DNA of 64,000 bases from contig NC_057762.1 of NCBI RefSeq assembly GCF_010389155.1, positions 7,179,513-7,243,512 on the forward strand, in the 5' to 3' direction. Shown piece after piece: positions 49,200 to 62,380 of this stretch. Source of the stretch: Erigeron canadensis. Its lineage: Eukaryota > Streptophyta > Magnoliopsida > Asterales > Asteraceae. The translations under genes were made by a program, and so were the position numbers. Within the stretch, counting starts at the first letter, position 1. Every line of letters starts with the position of its first letter. Below the pieces are notes generated by a model, which saw only the letters and a program-made list of their open reading frames with translations, was not told the DNA's origin and made no database searches.

Positions 49200-49540
49200 T
49201 CTATCTATTATAAAGCATTTGCTCTCTCCATTTATTCAACTTTAAGTAGTTGAAAACCCCAAAATACTCCTGTCACTTATTCATAATACAAATCTCAACC
49301 ACTCATTGTTCTCTCTCTCATCAAATCTCAACCGCTCATTTTCCATCTATTCCATAAATAATTTTATTCCTCTAATTCATCTAAAATCTTTTATCTCAAA
49401 AACCGTACATTGATAAATTATAAAAATTATATGGGTGTTCTTAAAATTTCATGTTTTTTCATTAGTTATGTTATTCGATATACTTTCGACGAACTTTTAA
49501 ATCCGAGGGCAGAGCCCGTACGGCTAAGGCATTTTTGAAA
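49200..49540 (+). mobile_element. Repeat family H, copy 3 (Helitron-like)
   Basis: Starts at a CTATCTATTATAAAG stretch, then CTCAACCACTCATT, TATGGGTGTTCTTAAAATTT and CGATATACTTTCGACGAA, as in copies 1 and 2. It stops after GTACGGCTAAGGCATTT, where the SINE at 49541 begins; the expected 3' part is not found beyond that SINE. Confidence 0.6.
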
Positions 49541-49809
49541 GGTAAATCATTTGTTCGCAATAGGGGATCAAACTTATGTTGTCTTAACCGGGTCCGCGTC
49601 AGAGAGCCCCCTCACCCTCAAGACCTAGTAGGAGGAGAAACCCCCAACTAAACCGCCCGAAGACACGACATTGGGTAAAACCCTGCCCACTCTACAGGAC
49701 TCAAACCTGCAGGACTTTTTGCGAAACTTCTTTTAAATAACTTTTCCATGTCTCGAACTCAAGACCTTCAATATGTGAAGCTAGTGTTCAACCACTGAGC
49801 TATAATAAA
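49541..49809 (-). mobile_element. tRNA-derived SINE, second family member
   Basis: On the minus strand this has the same head as the SINE at 26645: an A box (AGCTCAGTGGTTGAA), a B box (GGTCTTGAGTTCGAGAC) and the body motifs GGCGGTTTAGTTGGGGGTTT and GTCTTGAGGGTGAGGGGG. Identity looks high but was not computed. The A-rich tail is poor. It abuts a truncated Helitron-like element. Confidence 0.8.
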
Positions 49810-50077
49810 AAGTACAAGTTTCAGTTATATCTGATTCGGTTAATTCTTATATGATATGCAATTTTCATCTCTTTCCATAATGGGTGATATAAATATCGTA
49901 AGACAAGAAAGTTGCTTGGTCAAGTTTCGTGTACTGATAATCCTAATCCGTTAAATACTATTGTGGTTTTTGTTTTTTATTTTTACCGCTCGAGTACCAT
50001 TCCGATTTTGTAGTCTAAAACCTACACCTACAGTACACGTCACCAACAAATATCTATTTTCATCTTTCTTTTTTTTC

Positions 50078-50087
50078 CTATATAAAC
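50078..50087 (+). promoter_or_regulatory. TATA box of the sucrase/ferredoxin-like gene
   Basis: CTATATAAAC lies about 105 bases before the start codon at 50193, in a T-rich stretch, followed by a pyrimidine-rich leader. Spacing suits a start of transcription near 50110. Confidence 0.55.
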
Positions 50088-50192
50088 CAAAAACCCATTT
50101 CTTTTCAAGTTTCAACAGTTAGCCTGTCCAATTTTGACTCCCTTTTTTTTTTCTTTTCCTTCTACTCCGACTAACGTCAATCCTTTTCCGGC

Positions 50193-53100
50193 ATGGCGGC
50201 CACACCTGAAAATGCTACAACTGACATCTCTACTGATTCCGTTCTAGTTGATGATGACGAAATCAAATACGGATTCCAACGGCAAGAGATGTTCTCCGAA
50301 AATCTCTCTGGATCCGTTCATCCGTACGAACGTCACGTTTTTCTCGTTTACAAGACTTATCAAGACTGGCCTGCTCGCGTTGAATCTTCTGTCTCCGATC
50401 CGCTTCCTAAGCGTCTCGCTGGTGCTATTAGAGCTCGTAAGGATGATCTGCCTGCTAAGGTACTTTCTCCCTTTCGCTATATGTGTGTGTATATATATAT
50501 ATATGTATATTAGCTGCTTCGTTTAGCTTTTTGAAAGTCTTAAGTTCCGATTAGTGATTTGTATATATTTGACTTTTGTAGGGTTTGTTGACGATATGCG
50601 AAGGCGGTGATGCTAATGGTTTGACTGACGGAGATGTTTTGATTTTTCCTGATATGATTAAGTACAGGTACGTTTTTGATAATTTTAGCCAGCTAGGGTT
50701 TAATATTATATATATATATATATATATATCTGTGTGAGTTATTTGTAGGTTTGATTTAGGTTTTGAGATTTTGTTTAACGGTTATGTATGTATATCTGCG
50801 GTATGGTTATTGAAAGCGGAATTATGCTTATGCTTTTGCCGGTTGTTATGAGAATTTTGCTAGATACGGTTAACTAGTTGAAGATTTTGATTTAGTGAAA
50901 TATGATGTCAGCTAGGGTTTCAAATTCAGTATATATATATATTGTGCAAGCTGGTGTTGGATTAGATATAGATATCAGATTTAGTTTGACTGAATTCTAT
51001 ATGTATCTATGACTGGCTGCGTCGGTGAATTGTAAGGTTCATCCGTTATCAGGGTTCTGATTACAGAATATGTGTTTGCATAAGCTCGTGTTAGATTCGG
51101 TTTAAAGGTTTCAGATTTTCTATGCGGTTCCATTTGTATCCGCAGCCTGTTTTGTCCTTCATATTTGAAGTTAAACCATGCAAGATGTTATGTGCAAATT
51201 GTTGTGAGAAATGTTCCGAATATGCCTAGTTAGGTGAAGATTTTGAACAAGTGAATGTAAGGTTTGCTGTGGCCTTATATTCCGTATAATATTTTTGTAG
51301 AAGTTCATGTTGGATTTGATTTATGTTTCGTGACTTGTTTAGCGATTCTGTATGTATATATGACTTGTTGCTCTCTCAATTTTTAAAATTGCTTTATGTG
51401 CTCCATATCTTCTTCAAATCGTTATGAGATATTCACAAAACATGCTTAAGTAAATGGAAATTTTGAATCGGTGAAATGTGAAGCTAGATATCCCGGCTTA
51501 TGTAGGTTTGTTACACTGATATTTGAGTTAGCATATTATTTGGTACTGTGTTTAACATTTGTTGATAAGTTCATGCCAGATTGCATTTAGGTTTCATATA
51601 TTGTTTTACAGTTGTATTTTTTTTATCTAAAACTTTTTTTTTTTCTTTTAATTTTGAAAGTGAAAGTTCAGTTATGTCATCTGCGAGCGATTATAATAAT
51701 TTTAGTTGATATGTTTAACAAGATGAAGGTTTTGAATCATTGAATCGTAAGCTTTGATAGGGTTCAGAATTTTGTGTACATGTTCTTGTGAAAGTTCATG
51801 TTTGCTGATATAAGTTTCAGATCTGTTTTGACGGTTTATATGTACATCTGACGTGTTACTTTTGTCAATTTGAAAGTGGAATTATACTTCAAGCCTTGTG
51901 AATCTTTATGAGTACTATTTACTTGCTTAATTAGGTGATTGTTTATGAATGAGTGATACCGGCTTATGTGGTTTTGATTGCTAATACTTCTGTTAGCATA
52001 TTATTTTCTCTTGAATCCTGAGTTTGAAGTTCGCTGTTGTTTTGTTGTATTTCTAGGCTGTATATATTTGCATATATGAACTAATGAAACCGGTTTATTT
52101 GTGCCTATGAAGCTACAGTATCACCTACCTTGAAGGGACTTCATTACCTTCTTGCTTAAGTTAACTATGGATAGGCAGTTTTGTGTATAAGATAATCGGT
52201 CATTACCATCATGCACCTTTACTTAAGAAAGTGTCGTTTTTTACTCTCAAATTCTTAGGTAGGTTATTGATTTTTTTTGTTTGTGATTAAAGGGGTTTGG
52301 AAGAATCAAACATTGATAGCTTTGTGGAGGAAGTTCTTGTCAATAGTAAACCATGGAATTTTGCAACAGCGGAGGTTGTGACAGGTTCATACGTATTTGT
52401 GTGTGCTCATAACAGTCGAGATAAAAGGTGTGGTGTTTGTGGACCAGCCTTGATTGAGAAGTTCAATGAGGAGATTGAAGTGAAAGGACTGAAGGATCAG
52501 GTGTTTGTGAGTCCTTGCTCACACATTGGGGGCCACAAGTATGCAGGGAATTTGATAATATACAGTGCAGTTGAAGATGGGAAAGTGTCTGGGCATTGGT
52601 AAACCAGTTCATTAACATGCTTTTTATTTTTTACATATCTTGTTTGTTTGCAGCCCTCCTTAAGGCTTTTTTTCATATGTTTATGTTCTTGTATTACAGG
52701 TATGGTTATGTTACCCCAAATGATGTGCCTGAATTGCTTGAACAACATATCAAGAAGGGTGAGATCATTGAAAGGATTTGGAGGTAACCTCTTCCCTGTT
52801 ATCTACTTGGCTCCATTGACTGTCGATTATTTTATATATGATAGAATCGGTTAGGGAATTTAGTCCTATAACCAGTCAGCACCTGTTGGAAGCAGTTTTA
52901 TGGGTATTTCTGGTAGTTTCTTGTCTTTAAATATTATTCATATGTTTTTGCCAATTGGTGTTTATATTTTAAACCTTTCGCTTATTTTTAACAATTTTTT
53001 TTGAGTTTAAACCTGGCATAATAATCTGATTATAAGTTTATAACCATTATTAGGAACCTCACCATGAATGAAGCAGAACAATAGTCTAAACCATTTATAT

Positions 53101-54242
53101 TTCAGTTTGGGGCTCTGCCTTTTTATTATTTTCATTTTTCTTCCTCAACTGTGGTAAGATGATAATAATAGTGATAATCAACTAGTAATGATATGATTTG
53201 ATGCACATGCCATCTTAGATAAGTTATATATAATATACTTCATCTGAACTTGCTAAATGGATCATTCAATGCTGATCTTATGTTAAAGAGTATTGGAGAT
53301 GCTATGGGATCGTGCTAATACTGTTCGTTCATTGGAGATGCTATTGGGATCCTTAATCCTATTACTGTATTAATATCTTTTCGTTAACTAGATATGCTAT
53401 TGGGATCTTATGCATAGCTCATGACCTATATGGCTATATGTTATGGTATTAGGAGGGTTTCTATGAGGAAATTTTAGGAGGATTAATTATTTCGCATGAT
53501 ATGCTATTGATATAGTAGTTGAAGTTTGACAGTAACAAGAGTACAATTAATTCATTAATTGTACCTTGATAATGCATCTACCTGGCTTGTGCTTAGATAG
53601 TAAAAATATAAATGGCAAATTGGGTGGGTTTGGTTTAACGGTCAAGATAGGGTGCTTTTACACATGTCACTAACTTCCTATTCCTGTTTAAATGATTTCA
53701 AAATTATTAGTACTTCATTTAATCCTCCATCAGAGAGTTAGCTGGGTTTGGCTGTGCGCTGCTTTTTTTAAATTCTGTTTTGACCCGTTAGCTTTAAAGA
53801 GATAACCCAAATCTATTCGTTGGTAAACATTTGGGTCTATTTTAGTTTCTCTTACTAAAAGTTCCGCTTAACTCAAATACATGACATAGTGGATTCAATT
53901 GATTTCAGGGGCGAAATGGGGATTCCTCCTGTTGAAAAAACTGAAAAGGTTGTCGAACAGTCACTTCCAAATGGAAACGATACCAAGGCCAGTGAGACCG
54001 ATAACATAAGCAGCATCACTGATGAGAAGGAAAATTTTGGAGGCTGCTGTCAAGGTGCTAATGGATTCTCATGCTGCAAAAATGAAAGTTCAGAAACAAA
54101 AAAGGAGGGAAAGAAGGTGACCTATAAACTGAACTTCTTCACAAGAAAATGGGAGCAACATGAGATTTTTACTGCTGCTGCTGTTGTCGGGGCGGTGGCA
54201 ACTGTAGCTGTGGCCTATAGCCTGTATAAAAGGTCACGGTGA
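50193..54242 (+). CDS. Sucrase/ferredoxin-like family protein with C-terminal membrane anchor
   Basis: Five exons (50193-50459, 50582-50667, 52293-52598, 52700-52783, 53909-54242) join in frame to 358 residues. The centre is a thioredoxin-like [2Fe-2S] ferredoxin domain of the Suc_Fer-like type, related to yeast Aim32: CAHNSRDKRCGVCGP (155-169) and SPCSHIGGHKYAGN (191-204). Likely metal ligands are C155, C164 and C193 with H195 or H199. The W-YG-YVTPNDVPELL motif follows. The tail has Cys pairs (GGCCQGANGFSCC) and a hydrophobic helix at about 334-352 closed by YKRSR, which suggests a tail-anchored protein. Despite the family name there is no basis for sucrase activity. The precise role is unknown; a redox or Fe-S function is inferred. 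Introns 2 and 4 are long (1.6 and 1.1 kb). Confidence 0.9.
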
Positions 54243-56644
54243 GTTTTTCTCCCATGGAGTACCACTTCTGTGCCACTTGGCTTTTTTGGTGGATGGTTTT
54301 ACGACCCTATAACAGATTTTAAAGTTCTATGTTGTGTCAAGATTGTAATCACTACAAAAAACACAAATGAGTTGATCTACTTAGGCACTTAGCTCTTCTA
54401 CGTTTACAAAAATAGTATTCAGTATATTACCCTGTTTGTAAGGGTACTGATTAGCATCAATCTGGTATATTGGTGATCCTATATGCTTGTTTCATTTTGA
54501 ATTCAGGATACCATGTTACAAGTGATCAACAAATGTTATATGATATTAGCTTAAAGGGGTTTATACAGTGTTGATTAGTATGTTGCGAGATCATTTGATA
54601 TTGTAATACAAATGATGTGATATTATTTGATTATGTGCAATGAAATAGGCTTTATTATTTTTGAATGACTGCTTATATTGTGGATATATGAGGCTCTATT
54701 CTTGGGTGTCATAGATATCTTGATGTTCTGTTTTCCAGTAAATTGTTTAGTAGATGAGAGATATAGTTGGTTTGAAGTTCTTGTTACTGGATACTTAATT
54801 TATATTTATTTTTACTCATCAACTTGACAGAATTTTTTAAAATTTACAATCATTTAATTAAATAAAAAAAATTTAACATATGAAATATTTTCTACAAAAA
54901 AATATTTATTTGAAAACCTAATGATTTATTAACAAATATTAGAAGAGTCCTAATTGTTATAAAAAATATAAAAACAATTCTAATTATTATCATATTATCA
55001 TTAATAAGTGATTGAAAATAAACATATGCGTGTTATGAACGTGCATCATGATTAAATACATATACTTGAATGTCAAGTTCGGGATCACAAATATGTTTAT
55101 ATTTTAATTCTTAATTATTTTTTCTAATAATATCACATTATGAGTACATCTGTTTCAAAATATATTATAATGGATAAATTATTATATATAGCATGTGTCT
55201 TGTGAAATGACTACGACAAACAATTCCATCAATATGTCTAGGCTAATAATGACAGTAAGAAACCTATGATTATTGTACTACAACTTGTAAAATATAACAC
55301 TTAAAACCATGTTTTTTTAAAATTGTAAGCTTTTATGACTTGAATGTATAAAGATCTAATATTGTTAATATCGTAAATCCCGTGTCCAGTGTTGGACACG
55401 TGTCTAAAATCTAGTTATTTTTCTATATAAAACTACTTGGCCCTTTGGAACCTTAAATTGCTTCAGCTAGATTACAGGTTTGTTGGAGCAGAGTTGCAGA
55501 AAAACGGGCCTAGGCTCCAAAATGTATCGATATCTGGGCATGGCAGTATGCCTTAAGTGAACCAGTTCCATTATACTATATTTATACATATATAAAATGT
55601 TTAAAATCAAAATGAGACATTCAATATTACTATAAAGAAGACCTTCAATATCTAGAACTGTCGGGACTAAGGAGTTAAGGACCAATGGCAATTCTCAGTC
55701 CTAAACAAAAATGTGTCTTGGTTTGACCTGGTCAGATCTCGTGCTCAGGCCTTTTGGATATATTTGTATTGGACCCTTGGAAGTTTATAAATTGTAACAA
55801 TATATAAGGATGTCAGCTACTCAGCTGAACTTGGAAGTTGCATCTTGGATTGTTTAATAGGGTCTGCATTGAAAGTAGATTTATACCAAACAATTGTAAA
55901 CCAGGTAAAGTTTAATAATAGTATATTGAGACAGAGATTTACAGAAGTAGAGTAGTTGCAAAAGCGGCTCGATATGATAGTGTCAGTTGCCGGCGAAAGC
56001 TAAACATTAGAGTTGGCTGAATGCTCGGATGTGTATAGTGAGATAAATATCGAAACCTAAAAGTCCATGACACAGTGACCAACTGACCATGAGGCAGTTA
56101 AAAAAATAATCTGAAATCAATTTGTGTCTTTGACTTGTCATATAAATTGCTCAAGAATAGCATCGTGATTGTTTTGGCTCAATTTGCTTTCTAAATCGGA
56201 CAATTTGTTACTGAAGTTACCCACTCGGGTTAAGGTCTTTCCATGAGGTAATTGTTGATTTAAATTTCAAGTATAATTGTGATACTTCAAGTAACTTGTG
56301 GTAAGATACAACATGGGTGGGTTGGGTCGATATTCTAATATTCTTTTCTCCTAGTTTACTAGAGGCACCACTCGAATATGTTAACAAAAACGATTTAACG
56401 CCATTATGATTAAAAAACGGAAAATAAGAAGTTTGTAGACCTTTAGCAAGTCAGTTTGAACCCTTTCGACCGTTGTTTGGCTTATAATTTTTCATATATA
56501 TTTATTTAACTCGTTAAAAAGCTGTCTTGAAATTACTCTTCTAACTATAATCAGCTGGAATTTAATTCCATACATGAAATGGATATATATATATATACAA
56601 TCACAAACATCGTGAACTTGTTTTTTCCTACATAAGAAGATTCA
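54243..56644. other. Gene-free stretch
   Basis: Spacer between convergent genes. It contains the Helitron end listed separately at 55381-55414. I see no coding sequence. Confidence 0.5.
55381..55414 (+). mobile_element. Helitron 3' terminus
   Basis: A perfect hairpin CGTGTCCA-GTGT-TGGACACG (55381-55400) is followed ten bases later by CTAG (55411-55414) and then T. This is the classic Helitron end. The 5' end is probably in the AT-rich stretch 54.8-55.3 kb but I could not place it. Confidence 0.7.
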
Positions 56645-57765
56645 TCATGTAGAAAGCCTAGCAATCATCTCCTCCATCATTCCAAGCTCCATTTCTCCCA
56701 TTTCACCTCTATCAATCTCCCCCATTACCTGTTCCAAAACCACATTCTTTGATCTTTCACTTCTACAGTCACTTGAACAATCCCTCAAAAGCCGAAGCAG
56801 TGATTTTGCTTTTCCTTTAGCTCGTTTTGTTCCATCAATACTAAGCTGTAGTAATCCAGGAATCGCCCCTTCTCTTAAAATCCTCCCTCTGTATACTTCC
56901 TTACCACTCTCACATATCATTAACAGTATCCCAACTGCAGACTCTTTAGACTGCTTTGAACCTTCTTCTATAGTCTCGACAAGTTCCTGAATCCCGACAT
57001 TGGTCAAACCGATCTCTCTCAGGGCAACATCCGATGCAGAAACAATGTTTTCAAGTAAACCCATTGATTTTTCAACTAATTTTGATGATTTTTCAGACTC
57101 GTTAATGAGACAAATTAAACAAGATGATGTATATGATAAGAGAGCGGTGGGAATCCACGGTGATAGGTTATGGAGAGTGACTATGATATCGAGGTTTACT
57201 TGGGTGTTATTGTTTTTAAGAAGCGTTTCGTTTAGGATTTGAATGGCACCCGAGTCTGCCATTGCTGGTTTGTTTGCTGAGCATGATGATAAGACCAAAA
57301 GGGCTGCTATTCCATGATCCACCAATGGATGGATTTCGGATTGTATGATGTTTAAAAGTAGAGGAATTGCTCCTGACTTTGCAATCCGGATCTTGTTTCT
57401 GTAAACGTAACACACAAAGTATTAGTACAGTAGCAGAGTTGGATAAGCCGAGTCAGAATATACATAAAAATTGATCAAGTGTACAAACTTAATCATAAGT
57501 GTTTACATGTAATGTTGTATGAGAGCACAAGAAACAAGCCGAACCTTTCACTGCCATATGCAAGACTGAGCAGAGCAAAAATCGCGGATTCTGCAGATTT
57601 TAAATCTCGAGAAGCATGAAGCATGGAGACAATAGGAGGAATGGCTCCAATATCAACCAATCTCTGTCTCTGCTTGTTCGTGAGATGTATAACCGTCTCA
57701 GCAGCCGCAACCTTGGCTTCTTGATCACCGAATAAAAGCGCTTGCACGACCTGAACTTCAGCCAT
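56645..57765 (-). CDS. ARM-repeat protein (U-box-protein-like, without a U-box)
   Basis: Two exons on the minus strand (57765-57545, 57398-56645) give 324 residues. The sequence is a series of armadillo-type helical repeats: AAAETVIHLTNKQRQRLVDI, then GAIPPIVSMLHASRDLKSAE, SGAIPLLLNIIQSEIH, DSGAIQILNETLL and EGAIPGLLQL. These are the pattern of the ARM domains of plant PUB proteins, but no U-box precedes them, so it is an ARM-only protein that probably binds partner proteins. The C-terminus is acidic and Met-rich (EMGEMELGMMEEMIARL). The start at 57765 is the first ATG in frame downstream of a TATA-like TATATATAAG at 57831-57840; a ~22-base T-run (A-run in the transcript) lies in the leader. 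Confidence 0.85.
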
Positions 57766-57885
57766 GATTTCGGGTATGTATGTTTTTTTTTTTTTTTTTT
57801 TTTTGATATGGTACGCAAAATGAAGCAAAATATATATAAGAGAGTATATATTAGTTACTTGACTTGATGTTGCAAGTAGTCTGAT

Positions 57886-58877
57886 ATGCTTTTTTTTTTT
57901 GTTCCTTTAATGAGTAAATTTGGAAGAGAAGCAAAGGCTACTATTCCCTATGGACCATATGTTAAATTAGGCAACTTTTTCCGGCGACTGTTTGGAGTTG
58001 GGGATTGGGATCTTTTAAAACTTTCTTTATATAGAAGAGACTGCACTAGCTTTCATGGAAATAAATAAACTACCCCATGTGTATAAATTCATCCTCTTTT
58101 GCCATTTCTATTCTTTAAACTTTGGATTTTACTATTTGCAGCCTAAAACGCAACTTGTGTGTATATATAAGTATCTGTCCTCCAAAAATAATCTTCAACA
58201 CTCATGCACAGCATTTCACTTAAGGTTAACCATAGCCTTTATGATTTAGAGAAGGGATAACTGCAGAAATTAAAAAGCACCTTTCGATCAATTCACAAAA
58301 ATAGCAGTGACCTTTAAAAGTTTTACTTTTTAGCAATGAACTTTCATTTATTCTCGAAAATAGTAACATTTGACATGTGTACATGATGACGTAGACATTT
58401 TTTTATTACGTAGCATTTTTTAATGACATGACATTATTTTTTATTTATTTATTATGTAAATTTTATTAGCCGTGTCATTTCCCCCAAAAAATGACATGGC
58501 TCAGTTTCAGTCTCGGTTCTGACAAGGTATTTCTTCTCGTTATTTCCTTCTGAAGCTAATTTCAGCTTGATTTTATTGATTTCAGTTGAGTCTCTTCCTA
58601 TTTCAAGCATTGAAAAGCTGAAAAACTGTGTATGAAGATCCTAAAGGAGACATACGTCTAGCTCTTCTTTGTCTATCTAGAGATTAAAAATTTCTAAAAT
58701 TAGATGTCAAAACATCTTCGTTTTAGCCGGAGGGAGATCTTAAGGATGTTCAAAGCGAGACGAGAGTTTCATAGGCCGGATCTGGACTGTTCAAGAATAG
58801 TTCGTCGACAGATGACATAGATTCAGATAAGGAGGTCCAGAAGTTAGCTCGAACTCGAACAGACCGAAAACTGTTTC
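57886..58877. other. Gene-free stretch
   Basis: Upstream region of the minus-strand ARM gene and spacer before the retrotransposon. A frame of 60 codons at 57886-58068 lacks any support. No gene is seen. Confidence 0.4.
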
Positions 58878-61800
58878 TGTAACATCCTAAACTTTTCGAT
58901 CTTTGACCTTGACTTTGTCGTTAGTCAGTCGGCAACTTCTATCGGTTTATCGTTAGTTGATCTTTAACGCCGTTAGTTTTGTTAATTGCTAGGCGATTAA
59001 TTTGATGATAAACGATGATTAATGTGCCTATATGTGAATAAGTTATTGAGTTATGTGATGCTAATATGGTGTGTCGGTCCACCATTATGTGCTTAAGACG
59101 TTAATTAGTCGTCCGTTAGTATACGTATTAACTTCGGGCCTTAGTTTTTATGCTAAAATGACTTTTTGGACTTGTTGTAGTGGACTTTAGCCAAGCCCAA
59201 TCCTTATGCACGAAATTTAAAGATAAAATTTGGTCCATTAGGTTAAACCAAGTATGATAACCTCCTTTTAAATAATCATTATCATCTAATAACCTATTAT
59301 CACTAAGTTTTACCATTCTCTCACTTTTCTCCATCTTTTTCTCTCAAATTTCGTGAGTTACTTCCTGGAAATCAGTAGGTAACATATTCTTGTTGATTAT
59401 GTGTTCATTATAATGATCCTTGCTTGTGTCTAGAGATTTTCATACCGAAAAGTAATGTTTTCGAGGTTATTTTGGGATCTCAATGATAACGGTTTTACAA
59501 GAAGGGTTAAGTACAGTAAAATCATTCTCTTTTGATGTATTTCAATGTTATGTAGTTATTTGAAAGTATTTTGATTCATACATATGGATTTCAAATCAAT
59601 TTGTAAACGTGTTTAACGTCTTTTTTCATTAGATCTGAAGAAAGAAACTTTTAAAATGGATTTTCTTCTGGAATTAGATTCTCTATTGAAAATCATGAGT
59701 TTTGCAAAAAGAATCACTTGATTTGGTTGAATAACGAACCGAGAATCTTGTTTTAAAGATTTATAAAGATGTTGTAAAGTTTTTGTTGTTTATTCTCTAA
59801 AAAGTAAATTAAAATGAATTATTTTCTGGAGTTATATTCTTTAATGAAAAACGAAGATTTTGCAAAAAGAATCGTCTAAATCCGTTTGATAACGAAATAG
59901 ATATCTTGTTTTGAAGGTTCATACATTTAGCAATTTGATTGAAAAAAAAAATAAGAAAGAATGAAGAACAGCAGCTCAAGCCCGATCAATCTGCACGTCA
60001 TGTCGCTAACGTCGCTGTTAGCAGATTTTGCAGTTTTGGTCCCTGCAGTTTCAGACTTATTGTTTTCAGTCCCTGAAGTTTCCGATTTGACATAAACGGT
60101 CCCTGTAGTTTTGAAAATGACAGTTTTGGTACCTGAAGTTTCTAATTTGACACAAACGGTCCCTGTAGTTTTGAAAATGACGGTTTTGGTCCCTAAAGTT
60201 TCTGATTTGACATAAACGGTCCCTGTAGTTTCGAAAAAGACAGTTTTGATCCCTGTAGTTTTAAAAGTGACAATTTTGATCCCTATAGTTTGAAAAGTGA
60301 CAGTTTTGAAATTGACAGTTTTGATCCTTGCAGTTCCGAATTGACATATTTGGTCCTTGCAAGATTGAAATTGTGTTTTGAATCTTGTGAGATTGAAATT
60401 GTAATTGTTGATCTTTATGGTTCAAGATTGAAATTATCATTTTTGAATCTTGTGGTTCGAGATTGAAATTGTCATTATTGAACTAAAAGTTATTGAATAT
60501 TTAACACCTTAAATTAAACGTATTTACTAATAAAAGCATGATGTTGAGTCCTCAAGAAAAGACAATGATAGTGAGTAAATTAGCAATTAATTGGACTCTT
60601 TTGTACATCGTAGGTTTTGAAGGTTTGAGCATTCACTGTTGAGTCTTAATTGGTGTGACACTTTGTTATTGCATTCTTATTAAGGTAAGATAACATTTTT
60701 CGTCACCTGAGGATACAACAAAATATAGTTTTTATAAGTTAAAACCCCAAATGAATATAATTGTATACTTGTATGATTATGGGATTATATGGGAGGCTTT
60801 ATGAGATATGTATGATTACCATTGATGATGTATGGTAAGATATGAATGATTTAACGGTATGATGTTATGCATGTGAAATGAAATGATGAAATGTTTTTAT
60901 GAATGTTTGCATGACTTGAACACCTAGTCACTAGACATATGAATAGGATTGTCATGACACGTGCACGAATAAGGACCCTAAAGTAAAAGATGATGTATGT
61001 GATTAGTTTAGGTGAAAGTGTAGCCTAAGCTAATATAATTAAGAAGTCTCGAGCATATTCAAGATGTTGTGTTAAGCTTAACCCGTACTAGTTTCTCGGA
61101 GCTAGGGCGTACGTGGTCACGTGGTTTGGGAATCATGATACCTCCCGTGGCATAGTTAAGTTTGAGTATTCCGGGTGGAGTAACTAACCACCATTGCACA
61201 AAGGCATAAACGGTTTTATCAATTGGAAATGACTTTGTCAATTCCTTAACGACGTCGATGGACCACCGAAAGGTTTACCCATCATGTCGGGTGTGAGGAC
61301 TCCATGTATGGTCTACGACCGCCTGCACACAAACCCCACATCCCTATGTAAGAGGCGTAAGTCACTTAGCCTACGTCTAGGCAAAGAAACAAAGTAAAGA
61401 AAGAAAGATAGGAAAGAAATGCTAGGCACATTAGGAATATGATGATCCTACTGTGTTATGTTTATCTTGTGATGTGATATGTATGTGATATTAACATTTA
61501 TGACATGTTTTGTTAATATATTATGAATCGGCAAATGTTTTCAAATTATGTTATCTTAGCTAATTTATTAGCTAACACTTGTTCTTTGAAAATGTTGTGC
61601 CTTCAGGATAAGCAAGCTTGAGCTAGGAAAGGATTAGCTCGGTGAGATGGGTAGAAGTAATAAAGAAGACTAGCATAGATTGTTGAATGCTTAGACTTCC
61701 CTTAGCCTTACGTTTTGGCTACTTTCATTTATGATTTATGAACATGTAATAATGATGGCATTTATGTTGTTGCCATAACTTGGATTTAATTTATATTGTT

Positions 61801-62312
61801 TTGATGATGCACGTTAGTAACACCATTTTATAAAGGTACCATCCAGTTACAGATGGAGCAGTTTTAAAGTGATCCCTTTCTGCTACTTTTTAAACGCCGT
61901 TTGGCAAAGTTTTTTGAAATCTAGACTTTTAAATGACGGGTGTTACATGGTGGTATCAGAGAAATGGTTTAAGTGAACCAAAATTTTATCAAGACCTTAG
62001 GATTTTGGACTTAAACCGTATGGGAAATCACAGGCTTAAGTAGTGATGTAATAGCTTTAAGATGAAATGCCTATAGGACGGGTTGGGATAAGTGAGTGTA
62101 GTTTTGAGGCCTTATTATGTTTGATATGTTAATGAAGTAGGCCCTAACCTCTCTTTCGTTCTCGTTTATTTCGTCTTTAATCGCCGTCGTTATATTCAGA
62201 CAAAATGGTTAATACTCGTGCTACTAGTCAACGTGATGGAGCTACCGCTAGTAATGCTCCTAATAACCAAAATGGGGCTGGAAATCCGGGTAATCAACCA
62301 CCTATTCAATGA
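58878..62312 (+). mobile_element. Truncated Ty3-type LTR retrotransposon (5' LTR, primer site, gag start)
   Basis: The LTR runs 58878-61947 (3,070 bp), beginning TGTAAC and ending GTTACA, a perfect 6-bp inversion. TGGTATCAGAG at 61951-61961 is complementary to the 3' end of initiator tRNA-Met and is the primer-binding site. After a ~240-base leader an ATG at 62205 opens gag with MVNTRATSQRDGATASNAPN, 35 codons to a stop at 62310-62312, beyond which gag similarity ends. No pol or 3' LTR is in the window. The MVNTR start is common in plant Ty3/gypsy (chromovirus) gag. The LTR contains a ~60-base minisatellite. Confidence 0.8.
60029..60480 (+). repeat. Minisatellite inside the LTR
   Basis: A motif of the form CAGTTTTGGTCCCTGNAGTTT, followed by TGATTTGACATAAACGGTCC and variants, is repeated about six to eight times with a period near 30 or 60 bases, decaying towards the 3' side into GATTGAAATTGT units. 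Confidence 0.8.
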
Positions 62313-62329
62313 TACTTATTTAATCTTAG

Positions 62330-62380
62330 CCCTTGATTGAATCAAGGGTCAAGATCCCTCCAACTTGACTAGTCAAGTTG
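62330..62380. repeat. Two adjacent perfect palindromes
   Basis: CCCTTGATTGAATCAAGGG (62330-62348) and CAACTTGACTAGTCAAGTTG (62361-62380) lie twelve bases apart, just past the point where the gag frame breaks off. They may mark the end of another element or a repair junction. Confidence 0.6.
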
